Assembly: GCA_029555415.1 (NCBI GenBank)
Contig: JAKPSI010000078.1
Span: 1-64,000 of the forward strand
DNA length: 64,000 nt
Source: Bacteroidota bacterium
Lineage (GTDB): Bacteria; Bacteroidota; Bacteroidia; Chitinophagales; Chitinophagaceae
Direction: 5' to 3'
Position numbers and translations under genes: made by a program. Positions 27,278 through 34,645 of the stretch are shown here, piece by piece (position 1 is the first letter of the stretch; the number at the start of each line of letters is the position of its first letter). Below the pieces are notes generated by a model. The model was not told where the DNA came from. It was given only the letters and a program-made list of their open reading frames with translations, and ran no database searches.

Positions 27278-27321
27278 TTTCACGCAACGACGCGGCGGCG
27301 CAGCGACGCAACGAATATTAC
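27278..27321 (+). repeat. CGCAGCGACG direct repeat, copy 1
   Basis: 44 bp starting TTTCACGCAACGACGC and ending CGAATATTAC; 41 of 44 positions identical to copy 2 at 27332-27375. Confidence 0.85.
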
Positions 27322-27331
27322 AAAAAATACA

Positions 27332-27375
27332 TTTCACGCAACGACGCAGCGGCGCAGCGACGCAGCGAATATCAC
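27332..27375 (+). repeat. CGCAGCGACG direct repeat, copy 2
   Basis: 44 bp; its last four bases contain the stop codon of the GxxExxY gene (minus strand, 27372-27374), so repeat and gene are joined without a gap. Confidence 0.85.
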
Positions 27376-27752
27376 AAATTATTCACCACTCTTTTAACCC
27401 CATCCTTCAAAAGTGACGAATTAAAATTAATGATCAGACCTAGTTTACAATCCGTCAATTTTAAGTAGGTCAGTAATTGCTTAGAGACAATAGGGTGAAC
27501 TTCTTCAACAGATTTCAACTCAATGATCACTTTGTTTTCAACAACCAAATCCGCCCGGAAAGCCACATCTAGCTTCAGTTTCTTCCACTTCAAAGGAATT
27601 CGTTGCTGACAAACAACTGCTAGCCGGTACTCATCTGTTAATTCACTATAAAGAATTTTTTCATATACTGATTCCAACAACCCGGGACCTAAATTTCTGT
27701 GGACCATAAAAGCCGCATCCAGCACTGTTTTTGCGATCTCATTTTCATTCAT
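27372..27752 (-). CDS. GxxExxY protein (PD-(D/E)XK-like)
   Basis: 126 residues, full length for the GxxExxY family. The naming motif is G24-x2-E27-x2-Y30 (GLLESVY), preceded by the typical VLDAAFMVHRNLG. A nuclease-like core follows: D68 in FRADLVV and E78-L-K80 in IIELKSVE, matching the D-(D/E)xK arrangement of the PDDEXK_3 group. The molecular function of the family is not established. The gene is AT-richer than its neighbours, and lies inside a unit with inverted-repeat ends that interrupts an unrelated sugar operon, all suggesting transfer. Confidence 0.9.
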   Translation of the reverse strand: MNENEIAKTVLDAAFMVHRNLGPGLLESVYEKILYSELTDEYRLAVVCQQRIPLKWKKLKLDVAFRADLVVENKVIIELKSVEEVHPIVSKQLLTYLKLTDCKLGLIINFNSSLLKDGVKRVVNNL

Positions 27753-27858
27753 ACTGCTCTAAATTTCAGAACAGCAATCTATCACAGATCTATTCTCCAT
27801 CTACAGTGAAATCAGCAGTTTGGAAGGTTTTTTCAACTTTCAGAAAAGTTAAAAAAAC

Positions 27859-27892
27859 GTTGCGCCGCCGCGTCATTGCGTCGTTGCGTGAA
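27859..27892 (-). repeat. Inverted copy of the CGCAGCGACG repeat
   Basis: 34 bp; its reverse complement starts TTCACGCAACGACGC, identical to the left end of the cassette. It ends two bases before the stop codon of the Gfo/Idh/MocA gene. Confidence 0.8.
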
Positions 27893-27894
27893 CC

Positions 27895-29061
27895 CTAAAC
27901 GACATAGTCGATCCACTTCGTATCACTATTCCCGCTGTTCACCACATTCTCAATGAACGCCATTCCCCGTATCCCTTCTTCCACACGCGGGAAGTCGAGC
28001 CATTCGGGAGCGGGTTCGGTGCCTTCCAGTCTGCATTGCAGCGTGCGGGTGAAATTGCGGTAGATATTCGCGAAGGCTTCGAGGAATCCTTCGGGGTGAC
28101 CGCCCGGTGTCCGGCTATTCGCCAAGGCATAAGAGGAAAGGTTTCCATAATTGGCACCTGCGCGTAATACCTGCACGGGCTGGTCGAGCCATTTCACTAA
28201 TAAAGTATTCGGGTCTTCATGTTTCCAGTCGATCCCGCCTTTTTCGCCATACACACGTATGCGGAGATTGTTCTCCTCTCCCGCCGCGATCTGTGTGGCC
28301 ATGAGTACGCCGGATGCGCCATTGTCGAATTTCAGCAGTACAGCGCCATCATCATCCAGCATGCGGCCGGGCACGACCACATTCAGGTCGGCACAGAGTT
28401 TAGCGATCTTCACTCCGCTGACATATTCCGCTAAATGCGCAGCATGTGTGCCGATATCGCCCATGGAACCGGCCTTACCTGATTTCTTGGGATCTGTACG
28501 CCAGGCAGCCTGGGCATTGCCTTCGCGTTCGCTGAGTTTGCTGAGCCACCCCTGCGGATACTCCACATATATCTTGCGGATCTGTCCGAGTACACCATCA
28601 CGGATCATGGCTTTGGCCTGCTTGACCATCGGGTAACCGGAATACGTATGGGTGAGACAAAGCAAGAGACCTGTTTTGTCAACGATCTGTTTCAATTCTT
28701 TCGCTTCATCGAGCGTGAAGGTCATGGGCTTTTCGATCACCACGTGGAAACCGTGTTCCAGTGCCATTTTCGCGGGAGCGAAGTGCGCGAAGTTGGGGGT
28801 GACGATGGTCACGAAATCCATCCGCTGATCCGCGGGCAGTTGACTTTCCATCGTGATCATCTCTTCATAATTCAGATAGGTGCGGTCTTCAGGCAGGTAT
28901 AATAATTGCGCGGAAGACTTCGCGATATCGGGGTTGATGCTGAGTGCACCGCAGACCAGTTCTACCTGACCATCCATGAAAGCGGCGAGCCGGTGAACGG
29001 AGCCGATAAAAGCGTCGGTGCCGCCACCGATCATTCCCATCCTGATTTTTCTTTTTGCCAT
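27895..29061 (-). CDS. Gfo/Idh/MocA-family oxidoreductase
   Basis: 388 residues. NAD(P)-dependent sugar dehydrogenase/reductase fold: an N-terminal Rossmann segment MGMIGGGTDAFIG (8-20), the catalytic lysine in E110-K111-P112, and the C-terminal beta-sheet domain (about 130-370) with the GSMGDIGTHAAHLAEYV substrate-side helix. No signal peptide, so cytoplasmic. In 3-keto-glycoside clusters such enzymes reduce or oxidise the C3 position. First gene of the minus-strand operon; its start lies 130 bases from the divergent MFS gene, a shared control region. Confidence 0.9.
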   Translation of the reverse strand: MAKRKIRMGMIGGGTDAFIGSVHRLAAFMDGQVELVCGALSINPDIAKSSAQLLYLPEDRTYLNYEEMITMESQLPADQRMDFVTIVTPNFAHFAPAKMALEHGFHVVIEKPMTFTLDEAKELKQIVDKTGLLLCLTHTYSGYPMVKQAKAMIRDGVLGQIRKIYVEYPQGWLSKLSEREGNAQAAWRTDPKKSGKAGSMGDIGTHAAHLAEYVSGVKIAKLCADLNVVVPGRMLDDDGAVLLKFDNGASGVLMATQIAAGEENNLRIRVYGEKGGIDWKHEDPNTLLVKWLDQPVQVLRAGANYGNLSSYALANSRTPGGHPEGFLEAFANIYRNFTRTLQCRLEGTEPAPEWLDFPRVEEGIRGMAFIENVVNSGNSDTKWIDYVV

Positions 29062-29191
29062 CGCAAACGTTTGAGGTTTAGAATGCTGAATTAATTGTGA
29101 GTATCAGCGGATTAATATGTGCTTAAAAATAGTACATTTAGTTTTCTGTACTACACAGACAAAACTAACGATTTAACAAACTGACTTGCAC
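29062..29191. promoter_or_regulatory. Divergent control region of the two sugar operons
   Basis: 130 bases between the divergent starts of the Gfo/Idh/MocA gene and the MFS gene. AT-rich; a degenerate -7 box TACATTTAG (29136-29144) faces the MFS gene. No clear operator palindrome was found. Confidence 0.4.
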
Positions 29192-30400
29192 ATGAAATCT
29201 ACTACGCGTTTCCAGTTGTCATTAATGATGTTCCTGAACTTTTTTGTATGGAGCATCTGGTTCGTAACCATGGGTACATATCTCGGCTCCAAACTCGGAG
29301 CGGACGGTGTACAGATCGGAACGGCTTACGGAACACAGGCACTTGGTGCTATTATCGCCCCCTTCATCATTGGTCTGATCGCCGACCGCTATTTTGCAGC
29401 GCAGAAGATCCTTGGTGTGCTGCATCTGGCCGGGGCCGGACTCATGTACTACCTCTCTACCATTGACAATTTCAGTAATTTCTATCCCATTCTGCTGGTC
29501 TATATGATCATCTTCATGCCTTCTCTGGCGCTGGTGAATGCGATATCTTTCAAGCAAATGAACAACCCTGAAAAAGAGTTCTCTTTCGTACGTGTATGGG
29601 GAACCATCGGCTGGATCGTGGCCGGATTGATCATCGGATGGCTCGATTGGGAAAAACAAGGCAGCCTTCAACATACTTTTATCGTAGCAGCAGGTGTTTC
29701 AGCTGGTCTGGGTATTTTCAGTTTCACGCTGCCCAATACCCCGCCTCCCAAGGCCGGCACAAAAGCAACCGCTAATGAGATCCTGGGTCTTGACGCTTTA
29801 GGCCTGCTGAAGGACAAGAACTTCTTCATCTTCTTCCTCGGTTCTCTGTTGATCTGTATTCCTCTCGCCTTTTATTATCAGGTCACCAATACATTCCTGA
29901 ATGAAGTGGGCGTAGAAAAAGCAGCAGGAAAAATGTCAATGGGCCAGATGAGTGAAACACTTTTCCTCTTCCTGATGCCTTTATTCTTCGTACGCCTGGG
30001 TGTTAAGAAGATGCTGCTTATCGGTATGGCTGCATGGGTGATCCGTTATCTACTGTTCGGATTTGGCGATGCCGGTTCAGGGGTTTGGCTGCTGTATGGT
30101 GGTATTATCCTCCACGGTGTATGCTATGATTTCTTCTTCGTTACTGGTCAGATCTATACTGACCAGCGGGCAGGGGAAAAGATCCGCTCTTCCGCTCAAG
30201 GTATGATCACATTGGCTACTTATGGAGTAGGTATGCTGATCGGGTTCTGGTTCGCGGGACTGATCACCGATCATTATAAAACCGCTACTGGTCATGACTG
30301 GAAAAGTATCTGGATGGTACCAGCTGCGATCGCAGCTGTGATCCTTGTATTATTTCTTGCATTTTTCCGTGACCCGAAGAAAAAAGAAGTGATTGCTTAA
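29192..30400 (+). CDS. NupG-like MFS transporter
   Basis: 402 residues from the ATG at 29192 (a TTG six bases upstream is in frame but unnecessary). Twelve predicted membrane helices. Start TRFQLSLMMFLNFFVWSIWFVTMGTYL, then the short loop FIIGLIADRYFAAQK, fit the nucleoside:proton symporter (NupG/XapB) group of the major facilitator superfamily. In this phylum such proteins often sit in sugar-oxidation loci with TIM-barrel isomerases, so the cargo here is more likely a sugar or keto-sugar than a nucleoside. First gene of the plus-strand operon; 11 bases before the next gene. Confidence 0.85.
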   Translation: MKSTTRFQLSLMMFLNFFVWSIWFVTMGTYLGSKLGADGVQIGTAYGTQALGAIIAPFIIGLIADRYFAAQKILGVLHLAGAGLMYYLSTIDNFSNFYPILLVYMIIFMPSLALVNAISFKQMNNPEKEFSFVRVWGTIGWIVAGLIIGWLDWEKQGSLQHTFIVAAGVSAGLGIFSFTLPNTPPPKAGTKATANEILGLDALGLLKDKNFFIFFLGSLLICIPLAFYYQVTNTFLNEVGVEKAAGKMSMGQMSETLFLFLMPLFFVRLGVKKMLLIGMAAWVIRYLLFGFGDAGSGVWLLYGGIILHGVCYDFFFVTGQIYTDQRAGEKIRSSAQGMITLATYGVGMLIGFWFAGLITDHYKTATGHDWKSIWMVPAAIAAVILVLFLAFFRDPKKKEVIA

Positions 30401-30411
30401 TTTTTTGAGTT

Positions 30412-31305
30412 ATGAAAAAAACGAACAGGCGAAATATGATCCGGACATTGGCCAGCACTTCATTGGCGCTGACATCCATGCCTGCAGTTGCCGCATTCAC
30501 TCAATCCGGGTCTGAACCACAATTCAGCGGCATGAAAGGAAATATCAATCATTCGGTCTGCTGGTGGACCTATAACTTCATGCCCCTTGAACAATTGTGT
30601 CATGAAGTGAAGAAGATCGGCTTTTCAGCCATCGATCTTGTGGGCCCCAAAGACTGGTCCACCCTCAAAGCCAATGGCATCTTCTCCAGCATGTGCAACG
30701 GCGCCGAGATCAGTCTCACCGAAGGCTGGAACCGCAAGGAATACCACGCTACACTCATTAAGAATTATTCCGAACATATCGGACTTGTTTCCAAAGCCGG
30801 TTACAAGAACCTCATCTGCTTCAGCGGCAACCGCAAAGGCATGGATGATGAGACCGGCATGAACAATTGCGTGGAAGGACTGAAACAGATCATGGGGCAA
30901 GCCGAGAAAGAAGGTGTGATCATCCAGATGGAACTGTTCAACAGCAAAGTGGACCACAAGGATTATATGTGCGATAAAAGTGCCTGGGGCATTGAACTCT
31001 GCAAACGCCTGGGCTCGCCGAATTTCAAACTACTGTACGACATCTACCATATGCAGATCAATGAAGGCGATGTGATCCGCACCATCCGCGACCACCATGA
31101 GTATTTCGGACATTATCATACCGCAGGTGTACCGGGCCGTCACGAGATCAACGAAACACAGGAGCTCTTCTACCCTGCCATCATGCATGCCATCGTGGAA
31201 GCGGGTCATACCGGCTATGTGGCGCAGGAGTTCATTCCCACAGGCAAGGATGAGAAATCTAAACTGGCAGCGCTGAAAAAATCCATCCATACCTGCGATG
31301 TTTAA
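30412..31305 (+). CDS. Exported TIM-barrel isomerase (hydroxypyruvate isomerase-like)
   Basis: 297 residues with an N-terminal export signal (KKTNRRNMIRTLASTSLALTS; only partly like a Tat motif). The barrel resembles hydroxypyruvate isomerase: metal-site candidates are the glutamate of QMELFNS, aspartate and histidine of LLYDIYHMQ, the HYHTAGVPGRHE stretch and the glutamate of AQEFIPTG. Location suggests it acts on the product of the neighbouring GMC dehydrogenase in the periplasm. Second gene of the operon 29192-34548. Confidence 0.82.
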   Translation: MKKTNRRNMIRTLASTSLALTSMPAVAAFTQSGSEPQFSGMKGNINHSVCWWTYNFMPLEQLCHEVKKIGFSAIDLVGPKDWSTLKANGIFSSMCNGAEISLTEGWNRKEYHATLIKNYSEHIGLVSKAGYKNLICFSGNRKGMDDETGMNNCVEGLKQIMGQAEKEGVIIQMELFNSKVDHKDYMCDKSAWGIELCKRLGSPNFKLLYDIYHMQINEGDVIRTIRDHHEYFGHYHTAGVPGRHEINETQELFYPAIMHAIVEAGHTGYVAQEFIPTGKDEKSKLAALKKSIHTCDV

Positions 31306-31358
31306 GAAAACGACAGACAACCATTCAAACAAAAACAACGACCTCATAAAATCAACAC

Positions 31359-33041
31359 ATGGCAAACAACACTTTTGACGCGATCGTAGTGGGCTCAGGT
31401 ATCAGCGGAGGCTGGGCTGCCAAAGAACTTACGGAAAAGGGACTTAAAGTCCTGATGCTGGAACGCGGCCGTATGCTGGAACACGTGAAGGATTATGTGA
31501 ACACTACCAAGGATGTGTGGGACTTCCCGCACCGGGATGCAGCCACCCAGCAAATGAAAAAGGATTATCCGGTCCTCCGCCGCGACTATCCCCTCAATGA
31601 ATCCACTTTTGGCATGTGGGCCAATGAAAAGGATTGTCCTTATACTGAAACCAAACGGTTCGACTGGTACCGTGGTTATCACCTCGGCGGCCGCTCCTTA
31701 TTGTGGGGCCGTCAGTCGTACCGCTGGAATAAATGGGACTTTGAAGCCAATGCAAAAGAAGGCATCGGCGTCGACTGGCCGATCCGTTATGATGACCTCG
31801 CACCCTGGTATAGTTATGCGGAGAAATTCGCGGGGATCCAGGGCACCAAAGAAGGGCTGGATGTGCTGCCTGATGGTGAATTCCTGCCCGGTATGGAAAT
31901 GAATGTGGTGGAAAAGGACCTGGCCGCGAAATTGAAAACTCAATTCGGTGGTAAACGCCATATGTTCATCGGCCGTTCCGCCAATATCACCCAACCCAAA
32001 CCGGAACAGGGTCGTGTGAATTGCCAGTACCGTAACCGTTGCTGGAGAGGATGTCCGTTCGGTGCCTATTTCAGCACCCAATCCGCAACCCTGCCTGCAG
32101 CCAATGCAACAGGTAACCTGACGCTGGAAACGGACAAGATCGTTACGAAAGTTTTGTACGACAAGGATAAGAAACGCGCGACCGGTGTGGAAGTGATCGA
32201 TACACACGATAATAAAACCTATACATTCAACGCGAAGATCATCTTCCTTTGTGCTTCCGCTTTCAACAGCACCTGGATCCTGATGAACAGTGCGACAGAT
32301 ATCTGGCCGGAAGGCCTGGGAAGCGCAAGTGGTGAGTTGGGACATAATATCATGGACCATCACCTGAAGAATGGCGCGGGTGGAACGGTGGAAGGTTTCG
32401 AGGACAAATATCTGTATGGCCGCAGGCCCACAGGCATCTACATTCCCCGATTCCGCAATATCTATGATGATAAACGTGATTACCTGCGTGGCTTCGGTTA
32501 TCAGGGCGGCGCGGGTCGCGGTCGCGGTGTAGACATCGCGGAATTCAGCATCGGTGCGGAACTGAAGGAATCACTGAGCGAACCGGGCAAATGGCATTTC
32601 AGCATCATGGGCTTCGGTGAGATCCTCCCCGACCACAGCAATAAGATGACCCTGAACAAAAATGTGAAAGATAAATGGGGATTGCCGGTGCTTGACTTCG
32701 ATGTGGAGATGAAACAGAACGAGCTCAACATGCGCAAGGATATGATGAATGACGCGGCCGAGATGTGTAATGCGATCGGTGTGAAGGATGTGAATACTTT
32801 CGATTACGGCTATAATGTCGGTATGGGTATCCATGAAATGGGTACGGCACGTATGGGCCGCGATCCCAAAACATCGGTACTCAATGGCAATAACCAGGTA
32901 TGGGATGCACCGAACGTATTCGTGACCGACGGCGCCTGCATGACCTCCGCGTCCTGCGTCAACCCGTCACTGACCTATATGGCACTGACGGCCCGCGCAG
33001 CGGACTTTGCAGTGAGTGAACTCAAGAAACAAAACCTTTGA
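31359..33041 (+). CDS. GMC oxidoreductase, glucoside-3-dehydrogenase-like catalytic subunit
   Basis: 560 residues. FAD site GSGISGG (12-18) right at the N-terminus, then LMLERG, and the second nucleotide segment GRSLLWGRQSYRW. Three cysteines in C222-x5-C228-x3-C232 match the [3Fe-4S] ligands of membrane-linked FAD glucose dehydrogenases. The active-site pair is H492 (GIHEMGTARMG) and N535 (VNPSLTYMAL). There is no signal peptide, although the partners are exported; the Tat signal is on the small subunit encoded next. With that subunit and the cytochrome at 25791 this would form a dye- or cytochrome-linked sugar dehydrogenase oxidising C3 of glycosides. Confidence 0.9.
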   Translation: MANNTFDAIVVGSGISGGWAAKELTEKGLKVLMLERGRMLEHVKDYVNTTKDVWDFPHRDAATQQMKKDYPVLRRDYPLNESTFGMWANEKDCPYTETKRFDWYRGYHLGGRSLLWGRQSYRWNKWDFEANAKEGIGVDWPIRYDDLAPWYSYAEKFAGIQGTKEGLDVLPDGEFLPGMEMNVVEKDLAAKLKTQFGGKRHMFIGRSANITQPKPEQGRVNCQYRNRCWRGCPFGAYFSTQSATLPAANATGNLTLETDKIVTKVLYDKDKKRATGVEVIDTHDNKTYTFNAKIIFLCASAFNSTWILMNSATDIWPEGLGSASGELGHNIMDHHLKNGAGGTVEGFEDKYLYGRRPTGIYIPRFRNIYDDKRDYLRGFGYQGGAGRGRGVDIAEFSIGAELKESLSEPGKWHFSIMGFGEILPDHSNKMTLNKNVKDKWGLPVLDFDVEMKQNELNMRKDMMNDAAEMCNAIGVKDVNTFDYGYNVGMGIHEMGTARMGRDPKTSVLNGNNQVWDAPNVFVTDGACMTSASCVNPSLTYMALTARAADFAVSELKKQNL

Positions 33042-33056
33042 CACTGCCACGGATAA

Positions 33057-33085
33057 TTCAAAATTCAACATTCAACATTCAAAAC
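33057..33085. repeat. ATTCAACATTC repeat inside an operon
   Basis: AATTCAAAATTCAACATTC followed by AACATTCAAAAC, in the 52-base gap between the GMC gene and its small-subunit gene. Same family as the block at 8553-8571 in the opposite orientation. Confidence 0.6.
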
Positions 33086-33093
33086 TTTTTGAT

Positions 33094-33657
33094 ATGGATC
33101 GCAGAGAACTCTTAAAAATGATCGCAGTAGTCACCGGCGGTGCTGTCGTGGGCGGCGAACTGTTCCTCACCGGCTGTAAATCCGGCGCGGGGATCGTGGC
33201 TGAATTCAATGCAGACACACTGGCGTTTCTGGATGAAGTAGCGGAGACCATCATCCCTGCTACGGCAACACCGGGTGCTAAAGCCGCGAAAGTGGCTGAA
33301 TTCATGAAACTGTTCGTGAATGACTGTTATGAAGAGAAGGACCAAAAAGCCTTCCTCGATGGCATTCCGAAACTCAATGAAGCTTCCAAAAAAGCCAATA
33401 AAAAAGATTTCATGGAAGCCAGCCCGGAAGACAGAAAGGCATTGCTGATCTCCCTCGATAAAGAATCGAAGGCGTATATGCAGGCTAAAACGGCTGCGGA
33501 TCCTACGCATTATTTCATGCTGATGAAACAGCTGACACTGCTGGGCTTCTTCACGTCCAAGACCGGCGCGACAGAAACCCTTCGTCATATTCAGGTGCCC
33601 GGACATTACGATGGCGCCTACCCGTATAAAAAAGGCGATAAAGCCTGGTCCGAATAA
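33094..33657 (+). CDS. Gluconate 2-dehydrogenase subunit 3-like, Tat lipoprotein
   Basis: 187 residues from the ATG at 33094; the longer open frame from 33016 runs through repeat sequence and the end of the GMC gene. N-terminus MDRRELLKMIAVVTGGAVVGG is a twin-arginine signal and continues to FLTGC, a lipobox, so a Tat-exported lipoprotein. The rest is the helical gluconate_2-dh3 domain (FLDEVAETIIPATATPGAKA, YFMLMKQLTLLGFFTSK, HIQVPGHYDG). Known relatives carry their folded GMC partner through the Tat pore. Follows the GMC gene and is 27 bases before another isomerase gene. Confidence 0.9.
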   Translation: MDRRELLKMIAVVTGGAVVGGELFLTGCKSGAGIVAEFNADTLAFLDEVAETIIPATATPGAKAAKVAEFMKLFVNDCYEEKDQKAFLDGIPKLNEASKKANKKDFMEASPEDRKALLISLDKESKAYMQAKTAADPTHYFMLMKQLTLLGFFTSKTGATETLRHIQVPGHYDGAYPYKKGDKAWSE

Positions 33658-33684
33658 TGATCGCTTACCGATAAAACACAAAAC

Positions 33685-34548
33685 ATGAATCAAGATCGCA
33701 GAAAATTCCTGCAACTGGGCGGAAGCCTGACACTGGGCGCTTTTCTGGCCCCATCGCTGATGAACTTTTTTGAATCAGATGCCAAAAAACTGAAGAAATA
33801 CGGCATCCAGTTATATACCCTCAGGGATGTGTTGCCCGCTGACCCCAAAGGTGTGCTGAAACAACTGGCCGGCTTCGGGTATACACAGATCGAAAGCTAT
33901 GAAGGCGCACAGGGCATGTTCTGGGGTATGAGCAATACCGAATTCAAAAAATACATCGGTGATCTGGGCATGAAGATGGTATCCAGTCACTGCGATATCA
34001 ATAAGGACTTTGAAAAGAAGGCCGCTGAAGCCGCTGAGATCGGTATGAAGTATCTCATCTGCCCGTACAAAGGGCCCCAGAAATCGATCGATGATTTCAA
34101 GAAATTCGCGGATGAATTCAACGCGAAAGGCGAGATCTGCAAAAAGAACGGGATCCGCTTCGCCTACCATAACCACGACTATTCCTTCAAAGCCATGAAC
34201 GGGGAGGTTCCGCAGGATGTAATGATGAAAGGAACGGACGCCAGCCTGGTCGATTTTGAAATGGACATGTACTGGGTAGTGACCGCCGGAGAAGATCCGC
34301 TGGCATGGATGAAGAAATACCCCAACCGTTTCAAACTCTGTCACGTGAAAGACCGGGCTAAAGGTGCTACGGAAGGATTCGATTCCTGCACGCTGGGTGA
34401 AGGTTCTATCGATTACGCTTCCATCCTGAGATCCGCTAAGAAAATGGGTATGGAATACCTGATCGTGGAACAGGAAAAATATACCGGCACAACCCCGATC
34501 AAAGCCGCACAGGATGACGCGGCTTATATGGGCAAACTGATACTGTAA
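33685..34548 (+). CDS. Tat-exported TIM-barrel sugar isomerase/epimerase
   Basis: 287 residues. Twin-arginine signal MNQDRRKFLQLGGSLTLG at the N-terminus, so exported folded. The barrel has candidate metal or catalytic residues in SSHCDI, FAYHNHDYSF, LVDFEMDMYWV, LCHVKDRAKG and LIVEQEKYTG. This group includes 3-keto-glycoside-processing enzymes as well as uncharacterised epimerases. Last gene of the operon; followed by the terminator at 34574-34604. Confidence 0.85.
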   Translation: MNQDRRKFLQLGGSLTLGAFLAPSLMNFFESDAKKLKKYGIQLYTLRDVLPADPKGVLKQLAGFGYTQIESYEGAQGMFWGMSNTEFKKYIGDLGMKMVSSHCDINKDFEKKAAEAAEIGMKYLICPYKGPQKSIDDFKKFADEFNAKGEICKKNGIRFAYHNHDYSFKAMNGEVPQDVMMKGTDASLVDFEMDMYWVVTAGEDPLAWMKKYPNRFKLCHVKDRAKGATEGFDSCTLGEGSIDYASILRSAKKMGMEYLIVEQEKYTGTTPIKAAQDDAAYMGKLIL

Positions 34549-34573
34549 ACTGAAATACGACCTTATATCCCTG

Positions 34574-34609
34574 ATCCCCCGGTTTTAACAAAATTCCGGG
34601 GGATTTTTT
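34574..34609 (+). terminator. Terminator of the GMC operon
   Basis: Perfect 9-bp stem ATCCCCCGG (34574-34582) / CCGGGGGAT (34596-34604) followed by a T run. Confidence 0.9.
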
Positions 34610-34645
34610 ATTCCGCTTTGCTACCTTTCCGGAAACCTCCCGACT

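Larger units (their letters stand above)
27278..27892. mobile_element. GxxExxY cassette with terminal inverted repeats
   Basis: A 615-bp unit bounded by perfect 15-bp inverted ends, TTCACGCAACGACGC (27279-27293) and GCGTCGTTGCGTGAA (27878-27892). On the left a 44-bp unit occurs twice in direct orientation (27278-27321 and 27332-27375, three mismatches). On the right one partial inverted copy covers 27859-27892. The only gene inside is the AT-richer GxxExxY gene. It sits between two genes of an otherwise compact operon. No target-site duplication or transposase is visible, so the means of movement is unknown. Confidence 0.65.
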
